Shown: piece by piece, positions 41,487 to 49,694 of the stretch | How positions within the stretch are numbered: the stretch's first letter is position 1 | How the letters are laid out: each line of letters begins with the position of its first letter | DNA from: Ktedonobacter robiniae | GTDB lineage: Bacteria; Chloroflexota; Ktedonobacteria; Ktedonobacterales; Ktedonobacteraceae | DNA: 64,000 nucleotides | Assembly (NCBI RefSeq): GCF_016587375.1 | Contig: NZ_BNJG01000002.1 | Coordinates: 1,674,001 to 1,738,000 of the forward strand | Reading direction: 5' to 3' | Notes under the pieces: generated by a model | What the model saw: the letters and a program-made list of their open reading frames with translations, nothing else | What the model was told of the DNA's origin: nothing | Databases searched by the model: none | Translations under genes and position numbers: made by a program

Positions 41487-41540
41487 AAATAGCCGTGTAC
41501 GCTAGTAGCGAGCCAACTACTGGCGTACACGGCTATTTCA
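41487..41540. repeat. GCGTACGC-type repeat, copies 6 and 7 as an inverted pair
   Basis: Two units face each other (41487-41509 and 41518-41540) with one mismatch over 23 bp and an 8-base loop. They form a hairpin between the convergent ends of the NAD(P)-binding and PQQ-like genes. The core here is GTGTACGC rather than GCGTACGC. Confidence 0.75.
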
Positions 41541-41551
41541 GGAGGCTTAGA

Positions 41552-42970
41552 CTAAAAACGATTTGTGTTCTGGTCGGAAGCAACGGTGCAAAGGGTCAGG
41601 GTGACCAGCGATGGGGCGCTGCTCTGCCAGGGTTGATGCCAGAGAATCTTTCCATTACGCTTGTTTATGGCGTAGAGGTTCTGTTGAAGGGAGAGGGGCG
41701 AGGGCTGTAGCGTATCCACGACGATAAGCGTGTCTTTATTGGCACTCAGGCTAAACAGGCTGGGCTGTAAGCTGTCAATGCACCAGCGATCCTTGCCTGT
41801 GGCGGTGTCAAGGGCGCAGAGAGTCTTTTGGGTTGTGCTGCCATCTCCTCGATAGCCTTTGTAGGCATATAACTCTTGCTCTGAGAGAAAGGTAAATTGC
41901 TCATAGTTGTGCTCGCGTTGCCAGCGTAGCTTACCTGTGTGTGCATCGAGCGCCATTAAGAGCATGTCCTGGTGTGACTCTGAGGCGGGATGGGCTTTGG
42001 GATTGTAAAGCTGATTCTGCCCATTGAGATACAGTGTATCACCAAGCGCCGTGACGGATGACGGTTGGTTGAACATTGATATGGGAAGCGTCCAGATGCT
42101 TTTCCCGGTCTCGGGCTGCAAGGCCTGCACGCTGGTGATAGGACTGCTCGTGGAGGGGTTAGAAGCAACCTGGTTGATAGCCAGAACGGCCTCTCTGGTG
42201 GCTATGAGCTTGAAGGTATTGCTATCGTTCGCGGTCGTGTAGGCTTTCCGCCAGAGAACCTTGCCTTGAGCGGTATCAAGCGCCGTGGCGAACCTGCGCT
42301 GGCCATTCTGGCTCTGCGCGTTTATTTCTGTTTCGACAATGTATACCGCCGTGCTCGTCGTGACAAGCCCGGAGAGAAAAGCTGGACTCTTATAGCTCCA
42401 GCGTACCTGTCCATTGCTTATTTGCAGGGCCTGAACGGTCGTTTCTGTACTCTGATAGATCGTTCCCTTGCAGAACTGCATAGTATTGAAGCCTGTTTCC
42501 TCGGTTTCGCGCTGCCAGAGCAAATGGCCGTCCCGGATATCGAGCGCCAGGAGAAGGGCACTGTGCTGGCTGCTGCTAGCGATGTAGAGTACTCCATCCA
42601 CAATTCTTTGCTCGCTCGATTGATACATATCTTTCACTTTGAGTGGTTCGCGTTTCCAGCGTATATGCCCGGTGCTGGTGTCAAAGGCGGTGACATGGAG
42701 CCTGGATATGCCCTGGTTGTTATCCGCCTCTTGTGGATTCGCATCCCAGCTCACAGCATACTGAATAGTCCCCGGTTGGGAAGAAGGCGGAGGTGCCATG
42801 ATACAATCTCCTGATGTTTTGTCTGGTATCTTCTGATTGGAAGTTTGCTCCTGTAATGTTGGTTTCGAGCCACAGCCCGCGAAGAAGAAACAAAGAACCA
42901 GTAACAACAAACTGCTGAGAACAATTGGATGCCTGTTTGTTTTCGAAGATACGAACGTATGACAGGACAT
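41552..42970 (-). CDS. PQQ-like beta-propeller lipoprotein
   Basis: This 472-residue protein has a basic N-terminus, a hydrophobic core (IVLSSLLLLVLCFFFAG) and a lipobox FAGC, so it is probably a secreted lipoprotein. The rest consists of repeated blades of the PQQ/WD-like type: FDTSTGHIRWKREP, LDIRDGHLLWQRE, LQISNGQVRWSY, LDTAQGKVLWRK, LQPETGKSIWTLP, LDAHTGKLRWQRE, LDTATGKDRWC and INKRNGKILWHQ, about eight blades. Such proteins scaffold envelope complexes or bind a ligand; PQQ binding is not implied. AGGAG precedes the ATG at 42970. Confidence 0.88.
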   Translation of the reverse strand: MSCHTFVSSKTNRHPIVLSSLLLLVLCFFFAGCGSKPTLQEQTSNQKIPDKTSGDCIMAPPPSSQPGTIQYAVSWDANPQEADNNQGISRLHVTAFDTSTGHIRWKREPLKVKDMYQSSEQRIVDGVLYIASSSQHSALLLALDIRDGHLLWQRETEETGFNTMQFCKGTIYQSTETTVQALQISNGQVRWSYKSPAFLSGLVTTSTAVYIVETEINAQSQNGQRRFATALDTAQGKVLWRKAYTTANDSNTFKLIATREAVLAINQVASNPSTSSPITSVQALQPETGKSIWTLPISMFNQPSSVTALGDTLYLNGQNQLYNPKAHPASESHQDMLLMALDAHTGKLRWQREHNYEQFTFLSEQELYAYKGYRGDGSTTQKTLCALDTATGKDRWCIDSLQPSLFSLSANKDTLIVVDTLQPSPLSLQQNLYAINKRNGKILWHQPWQSSAPSLVTLTLCTVASDQNTNRF

Positions 42971-43009
42971 AATGACGTCACTCCTGTAAGTAAGAAAAGT
43001 TTTATACAA

Positions 43010-43436
43010 GTTGTCTGTCCTTAGTGTAGGGGAAAAGTGATAAAGATAGATGGGGCATATGACCTATTTGTTCTCAATATATAGCCAACTCAATAAGTAG
43101 ATTGTTGGCTTGATCTCTCGGACCCGTGGTGCTCGCCTGGGGATGATACCAAATCCGATTGATCCCTGATCGTTAAACACCTCGTTCTTTTTGCTCAGAA
43201 AAGGAAGATAAGGACTCCTGAGAAAAAGCTCATCTGTTTGTGCCAAGACCGTTGGTTTCTTGCAAGAAACAGATGAGGGAAAAGAAAACTGGCTGAGGCT
43301 CCGACGCTGGGTAGAGCCAGTTTCCTTTTGGCGAGTTTCGCCCACTAGCCGAGGCTGCTGCCTTCCCTCAAATGCTTGCGCATTGATAGACATGCAGAAC
43401 GATTGCCAGGCCCACGCTAGAGGAGAAAGAAGAGGG
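43010..43436. other. Structured intergenic region
   Basis: Two hairpins are visible: CTCATCTGTTT/AAACAGATGAG (43229-43239 and 43267-43277), which includes the palindrome GTTTCTTGCAAGAAAC at 43255-43270, and GAAAACTGGCT with AGCCAGTTTCC (43284-43325). They follow the LLM gene stop and may terminate it. Overlapping frames on both strands look like by-products of this structure. Confidence 0.5.
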
Positions 43437-44303
43437 TTATTGCAGGGATGGGAGACCTCGTTGAATCAATACCTGTGCCGCATCAATCTCCTGCTCAACC
43501 TGGATGCCCTGCAGGCACCAGGTCGCCCCGGCCTCGGCGTAGGCCCTGAGCGTTGCCCGAGCTTGGATATTGTGAACAGCATCAAAGATCGGTCCATTGG
43601 CCACAATATCGAAGTGTGAACTTTGGGTACGACGTTCATTCATCCAATGTTTGATCTGGCTTATATCTGTAGGAGTGAGTTGTGTTGGGATTCCAGAAGC
43701 CGTCAGGGTGACGGGATAGACTCCATCGAACCTCGCAGCCCTCGCCATCGGCCCTGTTCTGGGCCAAATTCCTGCCACCCAGATTGGGATCCTGGGAGCC
43801 TGAAGTGGTGGGGGAACAAACGTAATCTCTTGGACGCGGTAGTACTGGCCACTGTAGCTGAATGGTTTCCCACTCCACAAGCCCTGCAAGATTGCTAAAC
43901 CTTCATCGAGCATCTTGCTACGCTTCTTCACATCGGTTTCCTCTCCAAAGGCATCGAAGCCTCTATCGTAGACAGCACCAATACCCACACCCAGGATGAG
44001 GCGCCCTTGAGAGAGATGATCCAGCGTCACGGTTTCCCGAGCCATTTTCCAGGGTCGACGACGTGGGACAGCGGTCACCAGAAGGCCAATTTTGATCCGT
44101 TTGGTTCGCATGGCAATCGCAGCCAAGGCAATCCAAGGATCACAGGTCAGACCAGCTTCGGTACCTGAGTAACTGCCAAAGTGCAAGGTATCTGGCAGAA
44201 AGAAACCGTCCCATCCTGCCTCTTCTGCAGCGTGGGCCAGCTCAGCAAGTAACCGCGCATCACTATATTTCCCTATAGTTGGGACCACGAGACCAGAGTA
44301 CAT
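43437..44303 (-). CDS. LLM class flavin-dependent oxidoreductase
   Basis: This 288-residue luciferase-like TIM-barrel protein starts MYSGLVVPTIGKYSDARLLA. ELAHAAEEAGWDGFFLPDTL, CDPWIALAAIAMRTKRIKIG and LDHLSQGRLILGVGIG are typical of LLM monooxygenases that use reduced FMN or F420. The start at 44303 follows AAGGAG by seven bases and lies 11 bases after the stop of the DHFR-like gene, so the two form an operon. Both enzymes may use the same reduced cofactor; the substrate is unknown. Confidence 0.9.
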   Translation of the reverse strand: MYSGLVVPTIGKYSDARLLAELAHAAEEAGWDGFFLPDTLHFGSYSGTEAGLTCDPWIALAAIAMRTKRIKIGLLVTAVPRRRPWKMARETVTLDHLSQGRLILGVGIGAVYDRGFDAFGEETDVKKRSKMLDEGLAILQGLWSGKPFSYSGQYYRVQEITFVPPPLQAPRIPIWVAGIWPRTGPMARAARFDGVYPVTLTASGIPTQLTPTDISQIKHWMNERRTQSSHFDIVANGPIFDAVHNIQARATLRAYAEAGATWCLQGIQVEQEIDAAQVLIQRGLPSLQ

Positions 44304-44314
44304 AGAAGACTCCT

Positions 44315-44884
44315 TTACTTGACCGGTTGGTAGGAAAGGAGAACGACACCTGAAGGGAACAGCTGGGTTTGGATGCATTTGAGTGTCATCTTCTCTTTCA
44401 CATCAGGCCATAGAGGCTTGCCGCTGCCTAAAACAACCGGATGGACTAAAAGTTGATATTCATCAATCAAGCCAAACTGCATAAGAGTTCGCACAATACT
44501 CAGGCTCCCATAGATCACCATGTCACGTCCAGGCTCTTGTTTCATGTCTCTGATTTCTTCTGGACGAAGCGTCTCTACCAGTCGCGAATTGATCCATTCA
44601 ACATGCTTGAGCGTCTTGGAAAAAACGATCTTGTGCATCGCGTTCACTTGATGGGCATAGGCAACTTCCTCTTTTACGGCAGTGGGGTCTTGAGCTACCT
44701 TTGGCCAATGTCCTGCAAAACCCTGGTAAGTTGCCCGCCCTAGAAATAGGGTATCAGCCGTACGCATGAGATTGCTCTCATAGTTGTTCATGGCCTCATC
44801 TACTAGAAGCCACTCCATCTCGTCGTTTGGGCCAGCAACGAAACCATCAAGCGTCATCCATGCGCTGACAATGAGTTTTCTCAT
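44315..44884 (-). CDS. Dihydrofolate reductase-like (RibD C-terminal domain) protein
   Basis: This 189-residue protein starts MRKLIVSAWMTLDGFVAGPN. DTLFLGRATYQGFAGHWP, RDMVIYGSLSIVRTLMQFGL and IDEYQLLVHPVVLGSGKPLW match the RibD C-terminal/DHFR-like family of NADPH-binding reductases, most of unknown substrate. The start at 44884 has GAGGAG seven bases upstream. The LLM oxidoreductase gene follows directly. Confidence 0.9.
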   Translation of the reverse strand: MRKLIVSAWMTLDGFVAGPNDEMEWLLVDEAMNNYESNLMRTADTLFLGRATYQGFAGHWPKVAQDPTAVKEEVAYAHQVNAMHKIVFSKTLKHVEWINSRLVETLRPEEIRDMKQEPGRDMVIYGSLSIVRTLMQFGLIDEYQLLVHPVVLGSGKPLWPDVKEKMTLKCIQTQLFPSGVVLLSYQPVK

Positions 44885-45080
44885 CCTATTCTCCTCTTGT
44901 ATGAGAACGTTTTGCTTGCAAATTACAAGTATGATCAGCCTACCACCAGAGATCAAAAGAAACTTCTCTCATCTTGCTCTGTTTTGCACGTCTCTACCAT
45001 GCGTGTATTCTGGCTCCCAGGAGAGTCTTTCGAGTTGTCTTGCTGTTTGCCTTGGAGAGAAATGACAACTTTGGTATGAG

Positions 45081-45125
45081 GTGTGGTGCTCATTGGCAGC
45101 CACTGGCTGCCAATGAGCACCACAC
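45081..45125. terminator. Perfect palindrome terminator
   Basis: 22-bp arms (45081-45102 and 45104-45125) with a one-base centre, after the stop of the minus-strand GNAT gene. Confidence 0.75.
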
Positions 45126-45171
45126 TCTTCCCCCTGAGAAAATGTAGGAGACCCTACAATGCAATCTGGTT

Positions 45172-46122
45172 CTATATGCTCTTTGTCATGAAGTCGACCT
45201 GGGAGCGAACGTGCAAACCGGCGCGATGGTAGAGGTTCCAGGCTCCCGTCTGGTTGGTGGAGTCCATGTCGAGCAGGACCTCGCGGACGCCGCGACGGTA
45301 GTACTCATTAAAGGCCGTAGAGAGCAGGGCGAGGGCGATGCCTCGTTTGCGCCAGGGACGGCGTACTCCGACCTGCGAGAGATGTCCACTATGTTCCTGG
45401 GGATAGATGCGGCAGAGCGTGACGCCAACCACTTCTCCATCGGCGATAGCTACATAGAACATAGATGGGTCGGCGCTGGAGTTCTTCTCAAACATACCCT
45501 CGTACCAGTCCGCATAGAGGCGATATGGCTCGCCATCGATATCGGGAAAGGTCTCAGCAACGACATTATAAATGGCTCGCTCCTCCTGACCTGGAATGAA
45601 GGGGCGAATGATAACGCCTTCGATAGGACGGGGGGCCATAGGCGGCTCTTCAAAGAGGATACGCATACGGTAATCGCTGGATTCGACCTTGAGGCCCGCT
45701 TGCGTGAGTAGGTGAGACATATCGCGGGTAAAACTCCACGTGTAGAAGGTGCGAGGCGTCTCCGGGTAAGCGTCGAGCAAGGTGCATGCGCGCTCCTCAG
45801 CGAATTGTAGTAGATAGGCGCCGATAGGTTGCTGCTGATAGGAGAGGCGTATGGCTGTATTGGCGTCGAGCATAATCCCGCGTCTCGTTCGGGCCACACT
45901 GGTATAACCAACGAATTCGCCTGTGGGCGCCGTCACTGCCAGCGTGTCGCTCTCTAAGTTGACATCACGGTCCTGCCAGAACTCCAGCACATCAACGGCT
46001 GCGCTCTCGCTTACGCCCAGCAGTGCGAGTTCGACTTCAACGTTCATGGCCGCGATAGCCTCGGCATCCTGAAGTGTTGCCGGGCGTGTCACAAAGCCTG
46101 GGGGAAGGAGGATACTGGACAT
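45172..46122 (-). CDS. Double-domain GNAT N-acetyltransferase
   Basis: This 316-residue protein has two GNAT folds in tandem, as in mycothiol synthase (MshD). The first half is degenerate (VTRPATLQDAEAIAAMNVEV to about 150). The second half carries the acetyl-CoA loop VGVRRPWRKRGIALALLSTA (Q/RxxGxG/A type) and the end DSTNQTGAWNLYHRAGLHV. The acetyl acceptor is unknown. GGAG precedes the start by eight bases. A 16-bp palindrome lies 25 bases upstream and may be an operator. Confidence 0.88.
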   Translation of the reverse strand: MSSILLPPGFVTRPATLQDAEAIAAMNVEVELALLGVSESAAVDVLEFWQDRDVNLESDTLAVTAPTGEFVGYTSVARTRRGIMLDANTAIRLSYQQQPIGAYLLQFAEERACTLLDAYPETPRTFYTWSFTRDMSHLLTQAGLKVESSDYRMRILFEEPPMAPRPIEGVIIRPFIPGQEERAIYNVVAETFPDIDGEPYRLYADWYEGMFEKNSSADPSMFYVAIADGEVVGVTLCRIYPQEHSGHLSQVGVRRPWRKRGIALALLSTAFNEYYRRGVREVLLDMDSTNQTGAWNLYHRAGLHVRSQVDFMTKSI

Positions 46123-46146
46123 AAAGAAACTCCATTCTATAGGTTT

Positions 46147-46162
46147 GCTACTCTAGAGTAGC
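46147..46162. promoter_or_regulatory. 16-bp palindrome upstream of the GNAT gene
   Basis: GCTACTCTAGAGTAGC is a perfect palindrome 25 bases before the GNAT start codon. It may be a regulator site. The rest of the gap to 46545 (423 bases in all) holds no gene that I can support. Confidence 0.4.
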
Positions 46163-46545
46163 TTTGAGGGCGTGTCTTCACCCGGCGCGAGCAGGCTTTG
46201 CCGTGAGAGGTAAGAGTCGATCTGGCGGATAACAAAAAAGCCGCGAGCGTGTAGTGGAGAGGGACGCCCACGGACAAAATTAGTCAACTATGTAAATTAG
46301 GAGATGATCAACCTGAAAAAGGACATAGTGAGGCCCTGGGCGACTATGCAAGCGTTGGGTGCATAGTGGTGGTGATCTTTCGCCTTAGCCATATGTCTGT
46401 CAATGCCCTCCTTTGCTATCAAAAAGTTTTCAGGCCTCTATGTGTTCTGGAAAATCGAAGCACATAGATGAATAATACCATACTATGATTTGACAGTCTA
46501 TTTGTCCTCGCTGGTGATGCATATCCCGTCCAACGGCGCTGAGCA

Positions 46546-47478
46546 TCAAACTTTGAGACGAGAAAGGATTTCCGCGCATCTGAGTATTCCGCGCGGTGGG
46601 TTCATGCTCAACCGATCATTCACTACTACGCACCACCACGCGTTGAGCACGCATTGTGCCAGGCCCCAGCCACGTATGCGTGCCCGTTCCATGCCCAATT
46701 CCTCGCTCAGTTGAGCGACGCGCCGGGCCAGCATCTGCTCCAGGTTGGGCACCTCAAGGATGCGAGGCATGGGGTTATAGAACGAGGCTCCCACTTCATA
46801 CCCAGGATCACCAACCACGCCCTTGGGATCGATAGCCAGCCATGCATCACCCGAACGCAAGATATTATGGTGCTGGAGATCGCCATGTAGCAACATGGTC
46901 TGGGGAGCCGAAGCACTTAACGTCACGAAAAGATCCATCGCCTCATCAACCAGGCGCGGCGGAAACGGACCATATCCACCAGCATAGCGTGCGCGGAGCT
47001 GCGTCAATCCTTGCCCCAATTGTTCAACCGTCGGAAAGGTATGCTCTGTGGGTGCTGGTCGCCAGAGTTGACGCATGACCCCGGCCAGAATGGATGTGGC
47101 TTGCTCATCCTGCTCCGGCACCAGTGACGCAAGCATGGTTCCCGGTTGCAAACGCTCCAGCACCATTACCTTTTGTTCCTCATCAGACTCCAGGAGACGA
47201 GCAATGCCTCGCCCATTGAAGAGGCGCAACGCGGCCAGCCCATGTGCAAACTCATCGGAAAACTCGCACGTCTTCAAGATAACTGGTGTGCCATCTGCAC
47301 GTACAGCCGGCGCCACGTAGTGAAAAGAGAGATTCTCAAACGGGGGCAAGAGCTTCAGTTGCCAGCGCTCCTCGCATTCCTCCAAAAAAGATGGGAGGCG
47401 TTGAAACCAGGCATTGGCCGCCTCTGTGCCGTACACATCGCGCATAAATTGGAGAAAATCTTCAGGCAGGGCAAACAT
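46546..47478 (-). CDS. Aminoglycoside/streptomycin 6-kinase-like phosphotransferase
   Basis: This 310-residue APH-fold protein has the catalytic loop MLLHGDLQHHNIL and the metal-binding WLAIDPKGVVGDPGYEVG. FALPEDFLQFMRDVYG and FQRLPSFLEECEERWQL at the N-terminus are typical of the APH(6)/hydroxyurea phosphotransferase group. It may phosphorylate an aminoglycoside or a natural metabolite. The ATG at 47478 has AAGGAG nine bases upstream; a TTG codon precedes it in frame. It is divergent from a TetR gene. Confidence 0.88.
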   Translation of the reverse strand: MFALPEDFLQFMRDVYGTEAANAWFQRLPSFLEECEERWQLKLLPPFENLSFHYVAPAVRADGTPVILKTCEFSDEFAHGLAALRLFNGRGIARLLESDEEQKVMVLERLQPGTMLASLVPEQDEQATSILAGVMRQLWRPAPTEHTFPTVEQLGQGLTQLRARYAGGYGPFPPRLVDEAMDLFVTLSASAPQTMLLHGDLQHHNILRSGDAWLAIDPKGVVGDPGYEVGASFYNPMPRILEVPNLEQMLARRVAQLSEELGMERARIRGWGLAQCVLNAWWCVVVNDRLSMNPPRGILRCAEILSRLKV

Positions 47479-47797
47479 CAAAAGGACTCCTTGTATCTAG
47501 TGCATCGCATGCATCCGGCTGAGAAGAGCAGGAGCTTTTTTGTCGGAGAGAACCATGTGGAAGCGAGGCGTGCCTACGTCATATGAACCATATAGCATAC
47601 CTAGAGGACAAAATCACTGGCAAATCACACATACTGAGGTTCGCTTTGAGCTTCTCAAAAAAAACTGAAGCCCCATCCTTCAAAAATCGTCATTTCAAGA
47701 AATCAACACAACGTGTATACTGTCTCCAGTTGTCATATGTGTCTATTTTGAATTGTAATGTCACTGAACAGCAAAAGTCAATAAGAGAAAAATAGAA

Positions 47798-48424
47798 ATG
47801 AATGGCATGGCATCCTCACTACATGACGAATCGCAGCAGATGAGTTTGCGAGAACGCAAGAAACGTCTGGCTCAGGCTACCATTGAGGAGGCGGCGCTCC
47901 GACTCTTCCAGCAACAGGGGTACGAGCGCACCTCCATCCAGGACATTGCTGAGGCGGTGATGATGTCACCGCGCACCTTTTTTCGCTATTTTGCGTCTAA
48001 AGAGGAGGTGCTCTTTGGGCCAATGCACGCGGCCCTGAGTGATGGTCTCCGCTTTCTGCAGCACACTGCGCCAACGGAGTCACCGCACGCAGCACTCAGA
48101 GCGACCTTTGAGTACCTGGCCAGCCGGTATCAGCAGCAGCGGGCCAGTTTTCTGCTCCGCTATCAGGTGGCTGTGCAGACCCCCTCGATCGCCTCTGTCT
48201 ATCTCTATGCCCTGATGGAAACAGAGCCAGCCCTCTGTGACGCGCTTTGCTCCCGCCTGGAATCTGCCCCAAACCGCCATGAGATTCGCTTCCTGGTAGC
48301 CATCTACATGACAGCGTTACGTGTGGCTCTTGAGGAGTGGCTGGAGCAAGAAGCGCGGGGAGATCTGGTTTCCTTGCTTCATGGGTACCTGGACGCCTTC
48401 TCGTCGCTTCCCCACCATGCCTAG
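47798..48424 (+). CDS. TetR family regulator
   Basis: This 208-residue regulator has the TetR HTH (ATIEEAALRLFQQQGYERTS, IQDIAEAVMMSPRTFFRYFA) in its first 75 residues, a form common in actinobacterial TetRs with a RTFFRYF recognition helix. The C-terminal ligand domain is unrecognised. The start is uncertain because upstream ribosome sites are weak; ATG codons at 47807 and 47840 are alternatives. A second TetR gene follows 110 bases later with its own operator. Confidence 0.87.
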   Translation: MNGMASSLHDESQQMSLRERKKRLAQATIEEAALRLFQQQGYERTSIQDIAEAVMMSPRTFFRYFASKEEVLFGPMHAALSDGLRFLQHTAPTESPHAALRATFEYLASRYQQQRASFLLRYQVAVQTPSIASVYLYALMETEPALCDALCSRLESAPNRHEIRFLVAIYMTALRVALEEWLEQEARGDLVSLLHGYLDAFSSLPHHA

Positions 48425-48490
48425 ACGAAAAGATCACTAGTATCCGTATAGGCCCTTATATGCCCTTGATTTTCACGGCTCTTTGTGGCA

Positions 48491-48519
48491 TAATCGTAAC
48501 GTACTGTACGTTACGATTA
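48491..48519. promoter_or_regulatory. Perfect TetR-type operator
   Basis: TAATCGTAACGTA and TACGTTACGATTA are 13-bp arms around CTG. The 29-bp palindrome lies 14 bases before the tetR start codon and overlaps the expected promoter, so it probably is the regulator's own site. Confidence 0.75.
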
Positions 48520-48533
48520 CAGGGAGAGCGATA

Positions 48534-49160
48534 ATGGAGCAGAGACAGAACACACGTACTCAGAAGACACGGGAGCGGCTACGCGCCGCCGCGCACCAAC
48601 TCTTTCTTCAGCAAGGCTACCAGGGAACAAGTATTGAAGGCATCCTGGCAGAGGCGGGAATCTCCTCAAAGGAGACCTTCTATCGCCACTATGCCAACAA
48701 GGAGGCGCTTTTTGTGGATGTCCTGCGTCACCTGACGATGGAGATGCCGAGTTTCTCTGAGAAGCTTGAAACTCTCCCACCTGCTCATGATCTCGCATCA
48801 CTACGCCAGGTTCTGGCGACATTGGCTTACGAGATACTGACTATAATCAGTCAGCCCGGCTATCTCCCTCTGCTACGCATGATTATTACGGAGATGCCGC
48901 GTTTCCCCCAGCTTGGCACGCTGTTCTTCTCGACTGTTACCCAACGAGGTATCAGTATTATTACCGCGCAGCTAGAAGCCGCCAAAGCGCAAGAAATTAT
49001 CGCGGATATCGATGTAGATGCCGTGGCGTATACGTTACTTGGTGGCCTGCTGACTTATGTCGTAATGCACCGTTTGCTGGCTGGCGAGGAGGCGCAGAAC
49101 TCGTCATCTGACCACGCTAACGCCATCATCGAGGTTATCATGTGTTCATTAAGGCCATAA
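48534..49160 (+). CDS. TetR/AcrR family regulator
   Basis: This 208-residue regulator starts MEQRQNTRTQKTRERLRAAA. The HTH is AAHQLFLQQGYQGTSIEGIL then AEAGISSKETFYRHYANKEA. The C-terminal part has LRMIITEMPRFPQLGTLFFS, found in many AcrR-like regulators. GGGAG lies seven bases before the ATG. A perfect palindrome upstream suggests autorepression. The genes that follow (deazaflavin-type oxidoreductase 34 bases later, then a flavin monooxygenase) are likely under the same control. Confidence 0.9.
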   Translation: MEQRQNTRTQKTRERLRAAAHQLFLQQGYQGTSIEGILAEAGISSKETFYRHYANKEALFVDVLRHLTMEMPSFSEKLETLPPAHDLASLRQVLATLAYEILTIISQPGYLPLLRMIITEMPRFPQLGTLFFSTVTQRGISIITAQLEAAKAQEIIADIDVDAVAYTLLGGLLTYVVMHRLLAGEEAQNSSSDHANAIIEVIMCSLRP

Positions 49161-49194
49161 AAGTTAGCCCTGATACTTTTTCAAGGAGGATATC

Positions 49195-49623
49195 ATGTTT
49201 CCTGACCGGATACGCGTATTTAACAAATATGTCACAAATCGCGTCCTGCGTGGGCTTGCAATCCTTCCCTTTGGCCCTTTCGCGCTTCTTAGGCATGTTG
49301 GGCGTCGAAGCGGAAAGTCTTATGAGATAGTGATTATGGTCTGGCCGCTAAATGAGGGGTTCGTGATTGCCTTAACCTATGGTCCAAAGGTAGATTGGTA
49401 CCGCAATGTGCAAGCTGCGAGAGGCTGTACTGTGTTCTGGCATAGAAAGCACTACACGCTTGAGAACCCGGAGACGCTTGATACCGAAACCGCCCTGACA
49501 GCCTTCCCTGGTTTTTTCAAAATGGTTTTACGTCGGGCTGGCCTGCACCATTTTATCTACATGAAGTCGGTTGCCTCTATGCCTGGTACTTCAAATGCTC
49601 CTGCACCTGTTGTAAAATCATAA
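49195..49623 (+). CDS. Deazaflavin-dependent nitroreductase family (DDN-like) protein
   Basis: This 142-residue split-barrel protein has VGRRSGKSYEIVIMVWP, TYGPKVDWYRNVQAARGCTV and the end HFIYMKSVAS, which are the marks of F420(or flavin)-dependent Ddn-family proteins. Ddn of mycobacteria reduces nitroimidazoles and quinones. AAGGAGGA lies six bases upstream, a strong site. It is 34 bases after the TetR gene and 71 bases before the monooxygenase gene; probably one operon. Confidence 0.85.
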   Translation: MFPDRIRVFNKYVTNRVLRGLAILPFGPFALLRHVGRRSGKSYEIVIMVWPLNEGFVIALTYGPKVDWYRNVQAARGCTVFWHRKHYTLENPETLDTETALTAFPGFFKMVLRRAGLHHFIYMKSVASMPGTSNAPAPVVKS

Positions 49624-49694
49624 TAAGCGATATGGTATACTCTTCTTCAAGATGTATCAGACGAGCAGTCAATTGATGCTTGGAGGCAGCGAGT

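Noticed and set aside
43064..43619. Overlapping frames on both strands next to the LLM gene
   Set aside because: They lie over two hairpins and show no family pattern; the plus-strand frame also runs antisense into the LLM gene.
46490..46714. Short plus-strand frame at the end of the phosphotransferase gene
   Set aside because: Mostly antisense to a well-supported gene.
47583..47795. 70-codon frame just before the TetR gene
   Set aside because: Weak start, no family and a position that is expected to hold the TetR promoter.
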